From positions 310,001 to 374,000 of the forward strand of contig NZ_FNFP01000001.1 in assembly GCF_900100845.1 (NCBI RefSeq): a stretch of DNA of 64,000 bases. The letters are read 5' to 3'. A program made the translations under genes and the position numbers. Of this stretch, positions 37,131-45,884 are shown piece by piece (position 1 is the first letter of the stretch; each line of letters opens with the position of its first letter). The notes beneath the pieces are model-generated. The model was given only the letters and a program-made list of their open reading frames with translations. It had not been told where the DNA came from and did not search any database. Origin of the DNA: Natronincola ferrireducens (GTDB lineage: Bacteria; Bacillota; Clostridia; Peptostreptococcales; Natronincolaceae).

Positions 37131-37253
37131 AAGTATATAGGTGCTTTTAATTTATAAGAGTTTATATAAAATATTGGAATTTTATTGAATAAATGTTATT
37201 ATCTTATAGAAGAAAAGCTATTTGTGCTTGATAGAGTCTAGGGAGGAATTGTG

Positions 37254-38525
37254 ATGGCGAAAGGAAAGTCTAAAAAAAAGAAAATCATCATTTTAGCTGT
37301 AGTGTTTCTTGTAATTGCAATAGCTACCGTTGGTGCTACTACAGCCTTTAGAAATAAGAAGGAGGGGGTCTCTGTAGATATACTAACCCTTACTAAAGGA
37401 GGGATTACCGTTACTGTACCGGCCAATGGTGTGCTGGAGGAGATAGAAAAGCATACAATTTTTACGGAAACCACTACTAAGGTCCTCTCCATTGAAGTAA
37501 AAGAGGGGGATTATGTACAAAAAGGACAAATGCTAGCAATGTTGGATACAAAGGATTTAGGTAATCAGCTGGCGATAAAAAGAAATTTATTAGAAATGGA
37601 TAAAATTGATTTAGCTAAGCTAGAAGTTGCTCGTGAAGAAACAATTGATGAAAACAATCGTAGAGTAGAAGGTAGTCTCAGGACTATAGAGGATACAAAA
37701 AAGACTTTGATGAGAAACACAGAGCTATACAACCACGGTGCTATCTCTAAGGAGGAATTTGAAGCCAGTGAGAGGGCCTATGAAGATGCTAAAAGAGCCT
37801 ATGGGGAGGCTGCAAAAACCTCTGATATTATGGCTTTTGATATAGAAAAAATGAAAAAGAAGATAGAAATTACCAAGCTGGAAATTGCTGATATGGAGAG
37901 GGAAGTTCAAAAGCAAGAGGATAAAATCATTAGTCCTATAGAGGGAATGGTTACAGCTATTAACTTAGAAGAGGGAGGATTTACGAATCCTACTAATCCA
38001 AGCTTTATTATTTCCAATATTGAAGACTTAGCTATTGAAATCAATGTTAGTGAATACGATATTGCAAAGGTAGAGGTAGGTCAAGAGGTGGAAATTGAAA
38101 CAGACGCCCTGTCTGGCACAACCTTCAAAGGCTTTGTAGAGAGGGTTGCACCTGTAGCTAAAAGACTGGCCACAGGTCAAACCACAGAAACAGTCATCCC
38201 AGTTACCATAAAGGTGAAGGAAAACCATGAACTATTAAAGCCCGGTTTTTCTGTAAAGACGAAAATCATTAGTCAGCAGAAGGAAGATGTTTTAGTGATT
38301 CCCTTTGATGCTATTATTTTAGAACAAAATGGAGCAAAGATTGTCTTTGTGGTGAGGGAGGATATTCTTCATAAAGTAGAGGTTCAAACAGGGATAGAAT
38401 CGGATTTTGATATAGAAATTATAAGGGGTTTAGAGGTGGGGGACAAAATTGTTCTAAATCCATCCATGACTTTAACAGAAGGTATGAAGGTCATTGTCAA
38501 TGAAAGACAACAGAAGGAAAAATAA
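37254..38525 (+). CDS. Efflux adaptor protein (MacA/HlyD-type membrane fusion protein)
   Basis: The product has 423 residues. The ATG at 37254 has GGGAGG seven bases upstream; GTG 37251 is an alternative. A basic cytosolic start and one membrane helix (about 10-30) precede a barrel-sandwich half (LSIEVKEGDYVQKGQMLAML). A long coiled-coil hairpin spans about 100-220, and the matching half follows (KIISPIEGMVTAINLEEGGF), then beta-barrel domains. It should link the ABC permeases downstream to substrate outside the membrane. In Gram-positives such adaptors work with MacB-like permeases in export of peptides or antimicrobials. Confidence 0.92.
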   Translation: MAKGKSKKKKIIILAVVFLVIAIATVGATTAFRNKKEGVSVDILTLTKGGITVTVPANGVLEEIEKHTIFTETTTKVLSIEVKEGDYVQKGQMLAMLDTKDLGNQLAIKRNLLEMDKIDLAKLEVAREETIDENNRRVEGSLRTIEDTKKTLMRNTELYNHGAISKEEFEASERAYEDAKRAYGEAAKTSDIMAFDIEKMKKKIEITKLEIADMEREVQKQEDKIISPIEGMVTAINLEEGGFTNPTNPSFIISNIEDLAIEINVSEYDIAKVEVGQEVEIETDALSGTTFKGFVERVAPVAKRLATGQTTETVIPVTIKVKENHELLKPGFSVKTKIISQQKEDVLVIPFDAIILEQNGAKIVFVVREDILHKVEVQTGIESDFDIEIIRGLEVGDKIVLNPSMTLTEGMKVIVNERQQKEK

Positions 38526-38544
38526 TAGTGGGGAAGGATAGATT

Positions 38545-39750
38545 ATGAATCTATTAGAAAATATTCTATTGGCGGCATCGACTATTAGGGCCAATAAAAT
38601 GCGGTCATTTTTGACAATGCTAGGGATTATTATTGGCATTGCTGCTGTAGTGGCGATATCTGCTATCGGAAATGGTGGCAAATATCAAATACAAAAGAGT
38701 ATGGAACAGTTTGGAACCAATCGATTGATGGTCTATATGAACTGGGAAAAGCAGGGGGAGATGACCCAGAGGGATTATCTCAACGATAGAGATATTGAAG
38801 GGATTAAAAGGATTCAGGGTATTGAGGCCATAACACCCCTCTATGAAGAATGGACTTCTTTAACTGTTAGAAACCATCATATAGATATTGTTTTGGTGGG
38901 AGCAAATGCCGATAGTCAGATCATTACAAATGTTAAGATGATAAAGGGAAGATTTATTAACGATAACGATGTAGCCAATAACAGCAATCAGATTGTTATT
39001 TCCGAGAAGGAAGCAAGGGAGCTATTTGGCACTATAGATGTCATCGGAGAGAAGGTAACCTTAAATAGCTATAGGGGACCTGTGGATTTCAACATAGTTG
39101 GTATTACAAATTATGAAGAAAATCTTTTTAGTGGCACGATGAATAATGGTAGGGCCCAGGTTTATGTACCTATTTCAACTATTATGCGGGTATATAATCA
39201 GACGGTTTACTATGGCGTTAATTTAAAGATTGCCAATAGGGAGGATATGGACATCGTTGGGCAACAGGTTATAAGATTATTGGAAAGAATGCATAACAAT
39301 AAGGATATGTACACAATGTTTAATTTAGAGCAAATGCTACAAACGATTAATGGTGTTATTGCTACCGTTACAACGGTTTTGGCCTTTATTGCTGGTATAG
39401 CTCTTTTGGTAGGGGGGATTGGCATTATGAACATTATGCTGGTCTCAGTAAGTGAAAGGATACGGGAAATAGGTATCAAGAAGGCCATTGGAGCCAAAAG
39501 AAGTACCATTCTACTACAATTTATAACTGAATCCTCCATTATATCCCTATTGGGAGGAATAATAGGTATCATATTTGGTTTTGTCTTGGGGTTAGGGGCT
39601 TCCTTTTTATTGAAGATGCCACCGTTGATTAGTATAAGGGAAGTGGTGGGGGCCACCCTGTTGGCAATGACCATTGGAATCCTATTTGGTGTATATCCTG
39701 CCAATCGAGCTGCTAAAATGAATCCTATTGAAGCTCTGGGGTACGAGTAG
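38545..39750 (+). CDS. MacB-like ABC transporter permease, first copy
   Basis: The product has 401 residues. One N-terminal helix (about 20-42, FLTMLGIIIGIAAVVAISAI) precedes a large extracytoplasmic MacB_PCD domain (about 45-240). Three C-terminal FtsX-type helices follow, with GGIGIMNIMLVSVSERIREI and GIKKAIGAKRSTILLQF. It belongs to the MacB/LolE class and uses a mechanotransmission mechanism rather than a classic channel. A paralogue follows after a tandem repeat, so the two may form a heterodimer. Confidence 0.93.
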   Translation: MNLLENILLAASTIRANKMRSFLTMLGIIIGIAAVVAISAIGNGGKYQIQKSMEQFGTNRLMVYMNWEKQGEMTQRDYLNDRDIEGIKRIQGIEAITPLYEEWTSLTVRNHHIDIVLVGANADSQIITNVKMIKGRFINDNDVANNSNQIVISEKEARELFGTIDVIGEKVTLNSYRGPVDFNIVGITNYEENLFSGTMNNGRAQVYVPISTIMRVYNQTVYYGVNLKIANREDMDIVGQQVIRLLERMHNNKDMYTMFNLEQMLQTINGVIATVTTVLAFIAGIALLVGGIGIMNIMLVSVSERIREIGIKKAIGAKRSTILLQFITESSIISLLGGIIGIIFGFVLGLGASFLLKMPPLISIREVVGATLLAMTIGILFGVYPANRAAKMNPIEALGYE

Positions 39751-39788
39751 GGGAATAGAAAAATTTAAAATTAAAAATGCAAAATTTA

Positions 39789-39916
39789 AAATTTAAAATG
39801 CAAATACGAAATTTAAAATCCAAAATGCAAATACGAAATTTAAAATCCAAAATGCAAATACGAAATTTAAAATCCAAAATGCAAATACGAAATTTAAAAT
39901 CCAAAATCCAAAATGA
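39789..39916 (+). repeat. 27-base tandem repeat between the two permease genes
   Basis: About four and a half units of AAATTTAAAATCCAAAATGC plus AAATACG lie at 39809-39916, with a degenerate unit before. The copies are identical apart from the ends. The repeats are directly adjacent with no spacers, so this is not a CRISPR array. Confidence 0.9.
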
Positions 39917-40008
39917 AAAAACCACCTCTATAACTAGAGATAAGTAGATTGGAAAAAAGTTTTTCTATTATTTAAGTAGGCTTTAATAGATTAAAGGAGA
40001 AGAATTGT

Positions 40009-41217
40009 ATGCTGTTGATAGAAACCTTTAGAGTGGCCCTACAAAGTATTTGGACAAATAAACTACGGTCTAGTTTAACGATATTGGGCTTGGTGATAGG
40101 AATATTATCGGTAGTAGTGATTACTACTTTAGGTAATGCCGCCCAAGCCGATATGACATCAGCCTTTGAACAATATGGGAAGGGAAAGCTAAATGTTAAC
40201 CTTCGAGGTAATGCTGATCGCCCAGCAGTATATCGGGATTTTTTTAGTGATGAGGATATAAGTGCTATAGGGAGGATGGAGGATGATATTATAGCTATTT
40301 CTCCTGAACTGAGGCGTTGGATGACGATACAGCATGGGAATAAGCAGACACGAATCGATATGATGGGGGTTAACCATAATTATAATCAGGTAGAGACCAT
40401 AGACCTTCTTGGTGGTCGATTTTTTACAGAAGAAGATACCTTGGGTAGAAGAAATGTAATGATCATCGACGAAAAAACTGCTAGGTTTTTATTTGACTCC
40501 ACTGACGTCATCGGTGAGATTGTAACTGTGACGACGGGCTGGTATGCAGTGGAGCTTATGATCATAGGTGTAGATAAGCTAATGGATTCAGCAATTCTCA
40601 ACATGGCCCAAGGAGACTATTCCTATGGTTATATGCCCATTACTTTAGCGGCTAGAATGTATTTTACCGACAGATATCCTAGATTTATGCTTCAAGCCCA
40701 AGAGGGATTAAATCTAGATGCTGTGTCAGAAAGGGTTTTAAACCTATTGGAAAGAAGGAACAAGGAAAGGGATATGTATTGGGTATTTACAAGAGAGGAA
40801 CAATTCAATCAAGCTACAGAGGGGATAGGATTTTTAACGGCCACCGTTTCTGGTATAGCTGCTATAGCCCTTTTGGTAGGAGGCATTGGTATTATGAATA
40901 TTATGCTGGTCTCGGTAACAGAAAGAACCCGTGAGATCGGTATTCGAAAGGCTATTGGAGCTAAGCCAAGGGTAATCCTGCTACAGTTTTTAGTAGAGGC
41001 TGTAATTCTCTCGATATTTGGGGGGATGATAGGACTTTTTATAGGAGGTATGATTAGCTTAGGTATTGTAAAGGCTTTAGGTCTGCCCTTTATAATATCC
41101 AAAGGGGTTATTGCTTTGGCCTTTATCTTTTCAACAACTATAGGGATTATTTTTGGAGTGTATCCTGCAAATAAAGCTTCAAAGCTAGATCCTATTGAAG
41201 CCTTAAGATATGAATAA
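40009..41217 (+). CDS. MacB-like ABC transporter permease, second copy
   Basis: The product has 402 residues with the same architecture as the previous permease: one N-terminal helix (SSLTILGLVIGILSVVVITT), an external domain and three C-terminal helices with GGIGIMNIMLVSVTERTREI and GIRKAIGAKPRVILLQF. The external domains differ more than the membrane parts, so the duplication is old and the pair probably works as a heterodimer with the single ATPase that follows. AAAGGAGAAG precedes the ATG. Confidence 0.93.
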   Translation: MLLIETFRVALQSIWTNKLRSSLTILGLVIGILSVVVITTLGNAAQADMTSAFEQYGKGKLNVNLRGNADRPAVYRDFFSDEDISAIGRMEDDIIAISPELRRWMTIQHGNKQTRIDMMGVNHNYNQVETIDLLGGRFFTEEDTLGRRNVMIIDEKTARFLFDSTDVIGEIVTVTTGWYAVELMIIGVDKLMDSAILNMAQGDYSYGYMPITLAARMYFTDRYPRFMLQAQEGLNLDAVSERVLNLLERRNKERDMYWVFTREEQFNQATEGIGFLTATVSGIAAIALLVGGIGIMNIMLVSVTERTREIGIRKAIGAKPRVILLQFLVEAVILSIFGGMIGLFIGGMISLGIVKALGLPFIISKGVIALAFIFSTTIGIIFGVYPANKASKLDPIEALRYE

Positions 41218-41230
41218 ATGGGGTGTAGAG

Positions 41231-41914
41231 ATGATTACCGTAAAGGATTTAAATAAAGTTTATGAAAATGGAAGTATAGCAGTTCAAGCACTAAGGAATG
41301 TAAATTTGGAGATTGATGAAGGTGAGTTTGTAGCTATTACGGGGCCCTCTGGATCAGGAAAGTCTACGTTTATGAACATTATTGGGTGCTTAGATAGAGC
41401 CACCTCTGGACTATATATATTAGGTGGAGAAACAATTGAAGATTTATCGGATAATGAATTGGCAGCAATACGAAATAGAAAAATAGGTTTTGTCTTTCAG
41501 TCCTTTAATCTCCTCCCTAGAACCTCTGCTTTGAAAAATGTGGAGCTACCTATGATGTATGCTGGAATAGGCAAGAAGGAGAGGAGGGCTAGGGCATTAG
41601 ATGCACTAGAAAGAGTGGGTTTGGGGGACAGGGTAGATCATAAACCCAATGAGCTTTCAGGAGGACAAAAACAAAGGGTAGCGGTGGCTAGGGCCTTAGT
41701 AAACAATCCTTCCATCATTTTAGCCGATGAACCTACTGGGAACCTAGATTCTAAATCCACCCAAGAAGTAATGGACTTATTTAAAAAGTTAAATGAAGAG
41801 GGGGTTACTATTTTAATTGTAACCCATGAAAAGGATATTGCAGAACAGACAAAAAGAATTGTTAGTTTTCGCGATGGAGAAATCATTGTGGACAAAGAAT
41901 CGATAGAAGCCTAG
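41231..41914 (+). CDS. MacB-type ABC transporter ATPase
   Basis: The product has 227 residues. The ATG at 41231 has GGGGTG upstream and gives the family-typical start MITVKDLNKVYENG; an ATG at 41210 overlaps the permease stop and is possible. It shows Walker A GPSGSGKSTFMN, signature ELSGGQKQRVAVARALV, Walker B IILADEPTGNLDS and switch His in LIVTHEKD. It is the LolD/MacB ATPase class and energises the two permeases before it. Its stop codon lies at the centre of a 38-bp perfect palindrome. Confidence 0.95.
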   Translation: MITVKDLNKVYENGSIAVQALRNVNLEIDEGEFVAITGPSGSGKSTFMNIIGCLDRATSGLYILGGETIEDLSDNELAAIRNRKIGFVFQSFNLLPRTSALKNVELPMMYAGIGKKERRARALDALERVGLGDRVDHKPNELSGGQKQRVAVARALVNNPSIILADEPTGNLDSKSTQEVMDLFKKLNEEGVTILIVTHEKDIAEQTKRIVSFRDGEIIVDKESIEA

Positions 41915-41931
41915 GCTTCTATCGATTCTTT
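41894..41931. terminator. 38-bp perfect palindrome, bidirectional terminator
   Basis: The left arm is AAAGAATCGATAGAAGCCT and the right arm is its exact complement. The stop codon of the ABC ATPase is at its centre, and the stop of a small minus-strand ORF lies in its right arm. A T-rich tail follows on the plus strand. Confidence 0.75.
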
Positions 41932-42080
41932 CCTTTATTTTCTTTAGGAGTCATTTGAAAAATCGCTTGTTCTGTTGAGTCTATTGGAAAAAGCATCCCA
42001 TCAGACATAATGTTTTCACTGCCTAATCTTTGGGATAAACTTCTTTCTGGAGAAGTATTCTTATATCTTCTTTTACTCAT
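41919..42080 (-). CDS. Small hypothetical protein (53 residues)
   Basis: ATG at 42080 reads to a TAG at 41919. On the minus strand AAGGGAGC lies about eight bases upstream of the ATG, a good ribosome site. The product starts MSKRRYKNTSPERSLSQRLG, is basic at the N-terminus and has a more hydrophobic middle (SDGMLFPIDSTEQAIFQM). No family is recognised. It converges on the ABC ATPase gene and ends inside the shared palindrome. It is shorter than common annotation cut-offs and easily missed. Confidence 0.6.
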   Translation of the reverse strand: MSKRRYKNTSPERSLSQRLGSENIMSDGMLFPIDSTEQAIFQMTPKENKGKNR

Positions 42081-42578
42081 ACAGTCAGCTCCCTTCAGCT
42101 CCTTAAGATTAATTTAGGGGAAGTTTTTATTCCCACTGAATTATAGCCCAAGTTATTTGATGTAATGGGTCTCCTCCTACCTGGGGAAGTAATAGACTAA
42201 AAACAATACACCAAAGGATAAAAAAAGATTAAGGTTGAAGTCTAGCATAAAAAATCTTGACCCTCCTTTAACCTTAAGATTAGTATAGACAAAAATAAAA
42301 AAATTACTAACACAAAAAATGTAAATAATTTTTGTGTTCCATACTTAATGGATATATAATAGAGTGGGTAAGCTATAGATATTAATTAAAAATGAAAAAT
42401 GAAAAATGAAAAATGAATAATGAAGAATGAAGAATGAAGAATGAAGAATGAAGAATGAAGGTCAAGATCTAAAAGCTTAAAAACCGAGAAGTATTAACTT
42501 AGAATTTTCAAGAGAGTTTTTATATAGAAGTTTTTTTGGAAATACTATTGACTTTCATAGATAGAAGGAGAGAAAAAA
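42081..42578. repeat. Non-coding gap with heptamer tandem repeat (42388-42460)
   Basis: About ten 7-base units stand in tandem, first AAAAATG, then AATAATG, then AAGAATG. The rest of the gap shows no gene. AGGAG before the tsaD start marks its right edge. Confidence 0.7.
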
Positions 42579-43619
42579 ATGTCTAAAGATTTTACTAAGG
42601 ATGATATCATTACGTTGGCCATCGAAAGCAGCTGTGATGAAACCTCTGTAAGTATTTTAAAAAATGGTCGTACTGTTTTATCAAATATCATTGCAACCCA
42701 GATAGAACAACATAAAAAATTTGGGGGGGTTGTTCCAGAGGTAGCCTCTAGAAAACATATAGAAAATATTAATTTTGTTATAGGGGAAGCGTTGGAGGAG
42801 GCTAATGTTACCTTTGATGATATAACCCATGTGGCTTCAACCTATGGGCCTGGTTTAGTGGGAGCATTGCTGGTGGGTTTATCAGCGGCTAAAGCCATTG
42901 CCTTTGCAAGAGAGATTCCCTTCAATGGGGTTAACCATATAGAAGGCCATATTTATGCAAATTTTATTGAACATCAGGAGCTGGAGCCTCCATTTGTTTG
43001 TCTCATTGTCTCAGGTGGACATACCCATTTAGTTTATATGAAGGACTATGGAGAATATGAAATATTGGGAAAGACAAGGGATGATGCAGCTGGGGAAGCC
43101 TTTGATAAAGTGGCCCGTGCTTTAGGATTAGGATATCCTGGGGGGCCTGAAATCGATAAATTAGCTAAAATAGGGGATAAGGAAGCCATAGCTTTTCCAA
43201 AGGCCTATTTAGAAGAAGGAAGCTATGATTTTAGTTTTAGTGGATTAAAATCCGCTGTCCTCAATTATTTGAACTCCCAAAGGATGAAGGGAAATCCTAT
43301 AGTGATAGAGGACGTAGCTGCTAGTTTTCAACAGGCGGTTATTGAAATATTGGTTGAAAAAACCATGGCCTGTGCTATAGAGAAGGGTGTAAAACAAATT
43401 ACCATAGCTGGAGGTGTCGCAGCCAATAGCGGTCTTCGCCAACTATTAGGAAAGAAGGCTGAGGCCCATGGTCTACACTTAAAATATCCTTCCCTAAAGC
43501 TATGTACCGATAATGCTGCCATGATCGGTTGTGTAGCCTATTATGACTATATTAAGGGATATCGATCCTCACTGGATTTAAATGGTATACCTAATCTCAA
43601 AATAGGAGAGCGACATTAA
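42579..43619 (+). CDS. tsaD: tRNA threonylcarbamoyltransferase TsaD
   Basis: The product has 346 residues of the ASKHA/Kae1 family. It has the ATPase-like start [19 protein letters not shown], the metal-binding [10 protein letters not shown] (two His), the [11 protein letters not shown] loop and the [13 protein letters not shown] segment. TsaD transfers the threonylcarbamoyl group to A37 of tRNA with help from TsaB and TsaE, which are encoded at 35.5-36.7 kb. It is separated from them here by the export operon. AGAAGGAGAG precedes the ATG. Confidence 0.97.
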   Translation: MSKDFTKDDIITLAIESSCDETSVSILKNGRTVLSNIIATQIEQHKKFGGVVPEVASRKHIENINFVIGEALEEANVTFDDITHVASTYGPGLVGALLVGLSAAKAIAFAREIPFNGVNHIEGHIYANFIEHQELEPPFVCLIVSGGHTHLVYMKDYGEYEILGKTRDDAAGEAFDKVARALGLGYPGGPEIDKLAKIGDKEAIAFPKAYLEEGSYDFSFSGLKSAVLNYLNSQRMKGNPIVIEDVAASFQQAVIEILVEKTMACAIEKGVKQITIAGGVAANSGLRQLLGKKAEAHGLHLKYPSLKLCTDNAAMIGCVAYYDYIKGYRSSLDLNGIPNLKIGERH

Positions 43620-43755
43620 AGTTAATCTAAACTTATCCACAGAAAACCTAAATTTACAAAATATGTAAACAATTCATAACATTACTTGTATAATCCCTTC
43701 TATCCCCTATGATATAATAAAATTGTCAGACTTTTTTATAAAGGGGGAAGTTTAT

Positions 43756-43923
43756 ATGGAAATGTTGTCATGGATGAAAAAAGTGGATACAAGAATGAAG
43801 AAAAGTTCGCTATTACAATTGATTGATGAAATGCATGGGGTTATTCACGCACTACTTGTTGATAACAAAAGATATAAAGACACAATCCTAGAACTAAAGA
43901 AAGCATTGGAACAGCAGCAATAA
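43756..43923 (+). CDS. Small hypothetical helical protein (55 residues)
   Basis: ATG at 43756 has AAGGGGGAAG five bases upstream, a strong ribosome site; a longer frame from 43723 lacks one. The product (MEMLSWMKKVDTRMKKSSLL at its start) is charged and predicted all-helical, with a C-terminal segment KDTILELKKALEQQ that could form a coiled coil. No family is recognised. It stands alone between tsaD and the structured element. Confidence 0.65.
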   Translation: MEMLSWMKKVDTRMKKSSLLQLIDEMHGVIHALLVDNKRYKDTILELKKALEQQQ

Positions 43924-43955
43924 TAAGTACATAATCACAAAACAATAATTTTATC

Positions 43956-44117
43956 CTTCGGTGTAGTGCTAAGACTCCCGCTTCTTAAGGGGGAGATCAA
44001 GCACTACATCCTCGAAGTAAATTCGGCTGCAATTCAGAGGGTGTAAAAACTCCCTCTTGATAAACAAACGAAGTGATCACCAGGAAAGTTAGAAACCAAA
44101 CTTTCGGTTGTCTACTT
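43956..44117 (+). repeat. Dispersed structured element, full copy (candidate RNA)
   Basis: Three hairpins in series: TGTAGTGCT ... AGCACTACA with inner CTCCC/GGGAG, AGAGGG ... CCCTCT, and GGAAAGTT ... AACTTTCGG. The 3' end reads GGTTGTCTACTTA. The last third recurs at 33836-33886 in the opposite orientation. No protein frame covers it. It may be a structured RNA or the non-coding remnant of a mobile element; its class was not recognised. Confidence 0.5.
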
Positions 44118-44155
44118 AATAAATTAAGTCTCATTTTATAATACTTTATGTTAAT

Positions 44156-44191
44156 AAAAAACCCTATCTTGGCCAAGATTAGGGTTTTTTA
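44156..44191. terminator. Terminator downstream of the structured element
   Basis: AAAAACCCTATCTTGG and CCAAGATTAGGGTTTTTT pair over about 15 bases. The stem is symmetrical with A and T flanks. Confidence 0.75.
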
Positions 44192-44289
44192 TTTTCTATT
44201 TTGTGATTAAATTATACACAGATGGGTAGGGGAAATGATGTTAATAATGTGAATGAACTATCAATAAAGGTGATTACAACAACACATCC

Positions 44290-44340
44290 TGTGGATAAAC
44301 CTGTGGACTCTGTGGAAAACCTGTGGATGAATGTGGATAT
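44290..44340 (-). promoter_or_regulatory. Five DnaA-box-like nonamers at near-helical spacing
   Basis: TGTGGATAA (44290, perfect), TGTGGACTC (44302), TGTGGAAAA (44311), TGTGGATGA (44322) and TGTGGATAT (44332) run in one direction. Their starts are 12, 9, 11 and 10 bases apart. A TTATACACA at 44212 and a perfect TTATCCACA at 43633 lie nearby. Confidence 0.6.
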
Positions 44341-44424
44341 AAGTTCCCCCTTTAAATCTATGCTTTAGTATTAAAAAATATAACTAAAAAATTTCGTTAA
44401 CATAATTTTTTTGTAAGTTTCCCT

Positions 44425-45834
44425 TTATTTAGCTAATTCATAAATAGCCTTACCGTAAATATAGGTAATTTTCATGAGGTTTTCTATAGAGATGCATTCA
44501 TCTTTTTGATGGGCCAGTTCTTCTTCTCCAGGGAATATCGGACCAAAAGCCACTGTATTTTCTAAGGTTCTAGCATAGGTTCCTCCACCTAGGGTAATGG
44601 GTTGATTTTCATTATCTCCTGTTTCTTCTCTGTAGACCTTCATCAAGCTTTGTATTAGCTTATGTTCCTTAGGAACATATAGGGGTTTAGAGTCTTCATC
44701 TAGGATTAAATCTATATTTGTTCCTACCAGCTGTTGCTGAATACCCTCTAAAACTTCTTTGCCAGTAACCTTGATGGGGTATCTGATATTTACTGTCACA
44801 TCAACAAAATCTTCATTGGCATCAATAATACCTACATTAAAGATGAGTTTGCCGGAAATGTCATCTTCAAAGCCACAGCCAATAGATTCACCATTGTATT
44901 CCATACCAATCTTGTTATTATATATTTTAATAAAACGAAGAATACCACATTGATAGTCCTCTAATTCCCCTAAAAATGCCAACAGTTGAGAAATGGCATT
45001 GTGACCCTTTTCAGGCGTACTGCCATGGGCGGAAACACCTTCAGACTTGATGATAACATCTTCTCCTTCAAAGGCTAAAGACAATTTATAGCCAGTCTTT
45101 TCTACGAAGGTCTCCAATCGATTCTCTAGCTTTTCTTTACCAGTATTGTTTACCTTTAGCACTGCCCTACAAAAGTCTGGAACCACGTTGGGGCGTGTGC
45201 CCCCCTTGATGCTTTTTACAGCTATGTCACTGGTGCATTTACATTTTTTTTCAAAGACTGTCCTTAAAGAAAAAACTTGTATTCCCTTTTCTCCATAAAT
45301 TACAGGGAAATCCCCATCGGGGGTAAAGGCCATATCAGGATTCTTTTCTTTAGATAGATAATATTCCATATCCTGCATCCCTGTCTCCTCATTGGTACCA
45401 AAAATCATCCTGACCTTCCTCTGGAGGGGTAAGCCAGATTCCTTTAATGCCTTCATGGCGTAAAGGGTTGTAATGACAGGACCCTTATCATCTACGGTGC
45501 CTCTACCATAGATTTTATCATCATGGATTTCTCCACCATAGGGAGGATAAGTCCAACCATCACCCTCCGGTACCACATCTAGGTGGCCAAGGATACCAAT
45601 GGTTTCCTCCCCATCCCCCATTTCAGCATAACCAACATACCCATCTAGGTTTTTGGTGGTGAAGCCCATTTCTTGTGATAACCTCAAGGCATACTGAAGG
45701 GCAGCATCCACACCTTCTCCAAAGGGCATCCCCTCTTTGCCTTCTTCTTCAACGCTTTTAATTCTTACGATTTCCTGTGTTTTTTCAATGATGTCTTGAC
45801 GATATCCATCAATAATCTCTTTTAATTTCTCCAT
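44425..45834 (-). CDS. pepV: M20 family dipeptidase (PepV/Sapep type)
   Basis: The product has 469 residues. Metal-binding motifs of the M20 peptidases are visible: GILGHLDVVPEGDGW, GRGTVDDKGP and FGTNEETGMQDMEYY, with a later metal His near the C-terminus (EELAHQKDE). The long lid/dimer insert is typical of PepV and Sapep, which are di-zinc or manganese cytosolic dipeptidases. It would release amino acids from imported dipeptides, consistent with an amino-acid-using anaerobe. AGGAGGAATAGGG precedes the start on the minus strand. Confidence 0.92.
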   Translation of the reverse strand: MEKLKEIIDGYRQDIIEKTQEIVRIKSVEEEGKEGMPFGEGVDAALQYALRLSQEMGFTTKNLDGYVGYAEMGDGEETIGILGHLDVVPEGDGWTYPPYGGEIHDDKIYGRGTVDDKGPVITTLYAMKALKESGLPLQRKVRMIFGTNEETGMQDMEYYLSKEKNPDMAFTPDGDFPVIYGEKGIQVFSLRTVFEKKCKCTSDIAVKSIKGGTRPNVVPDFCRAVLKVNNTGKEKLENRLETFVEKTGYKLSLAFEGEDVIIKSEGVSAHGSTPEKGHNAISQLLAFLGELEDYQCGILRFIKIYNNKIGMEYNGESIGCGFEDDISGKLIFNVGIIDANEDFVDVTVNIRYPIKVTGKEVLEGIQQQLVGTNIDLILDEDSKPLYVPKEHKLIQSLMKVYREETGDNENQPITLGGGTYARTLENTVAFGPIFPGEEELAHQKDECISIENLMKITYIYGKAIYELAK

Positions 45835-45884
45835 TCCCTATTCCTCCTAATTTTTATTATAATTTTATTTATAATTATATTATA

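Noticed and set aside
39789-39916. CRISPR array
   Set aside because: The units adjoin directly without unique spacers and no cas gene is present.
39725-39925. Minus-strand repetitive peptide frame of 66 codons
   Set aside because: It is produced by the 27-base tandem repeat, whose length is a multiple of three, and has no start signals.
43937-44130. Known riboswitch or T-box
   Set aside because: The element lies after genes rather than before a co-directional one, and no known aptamer core was recognised.
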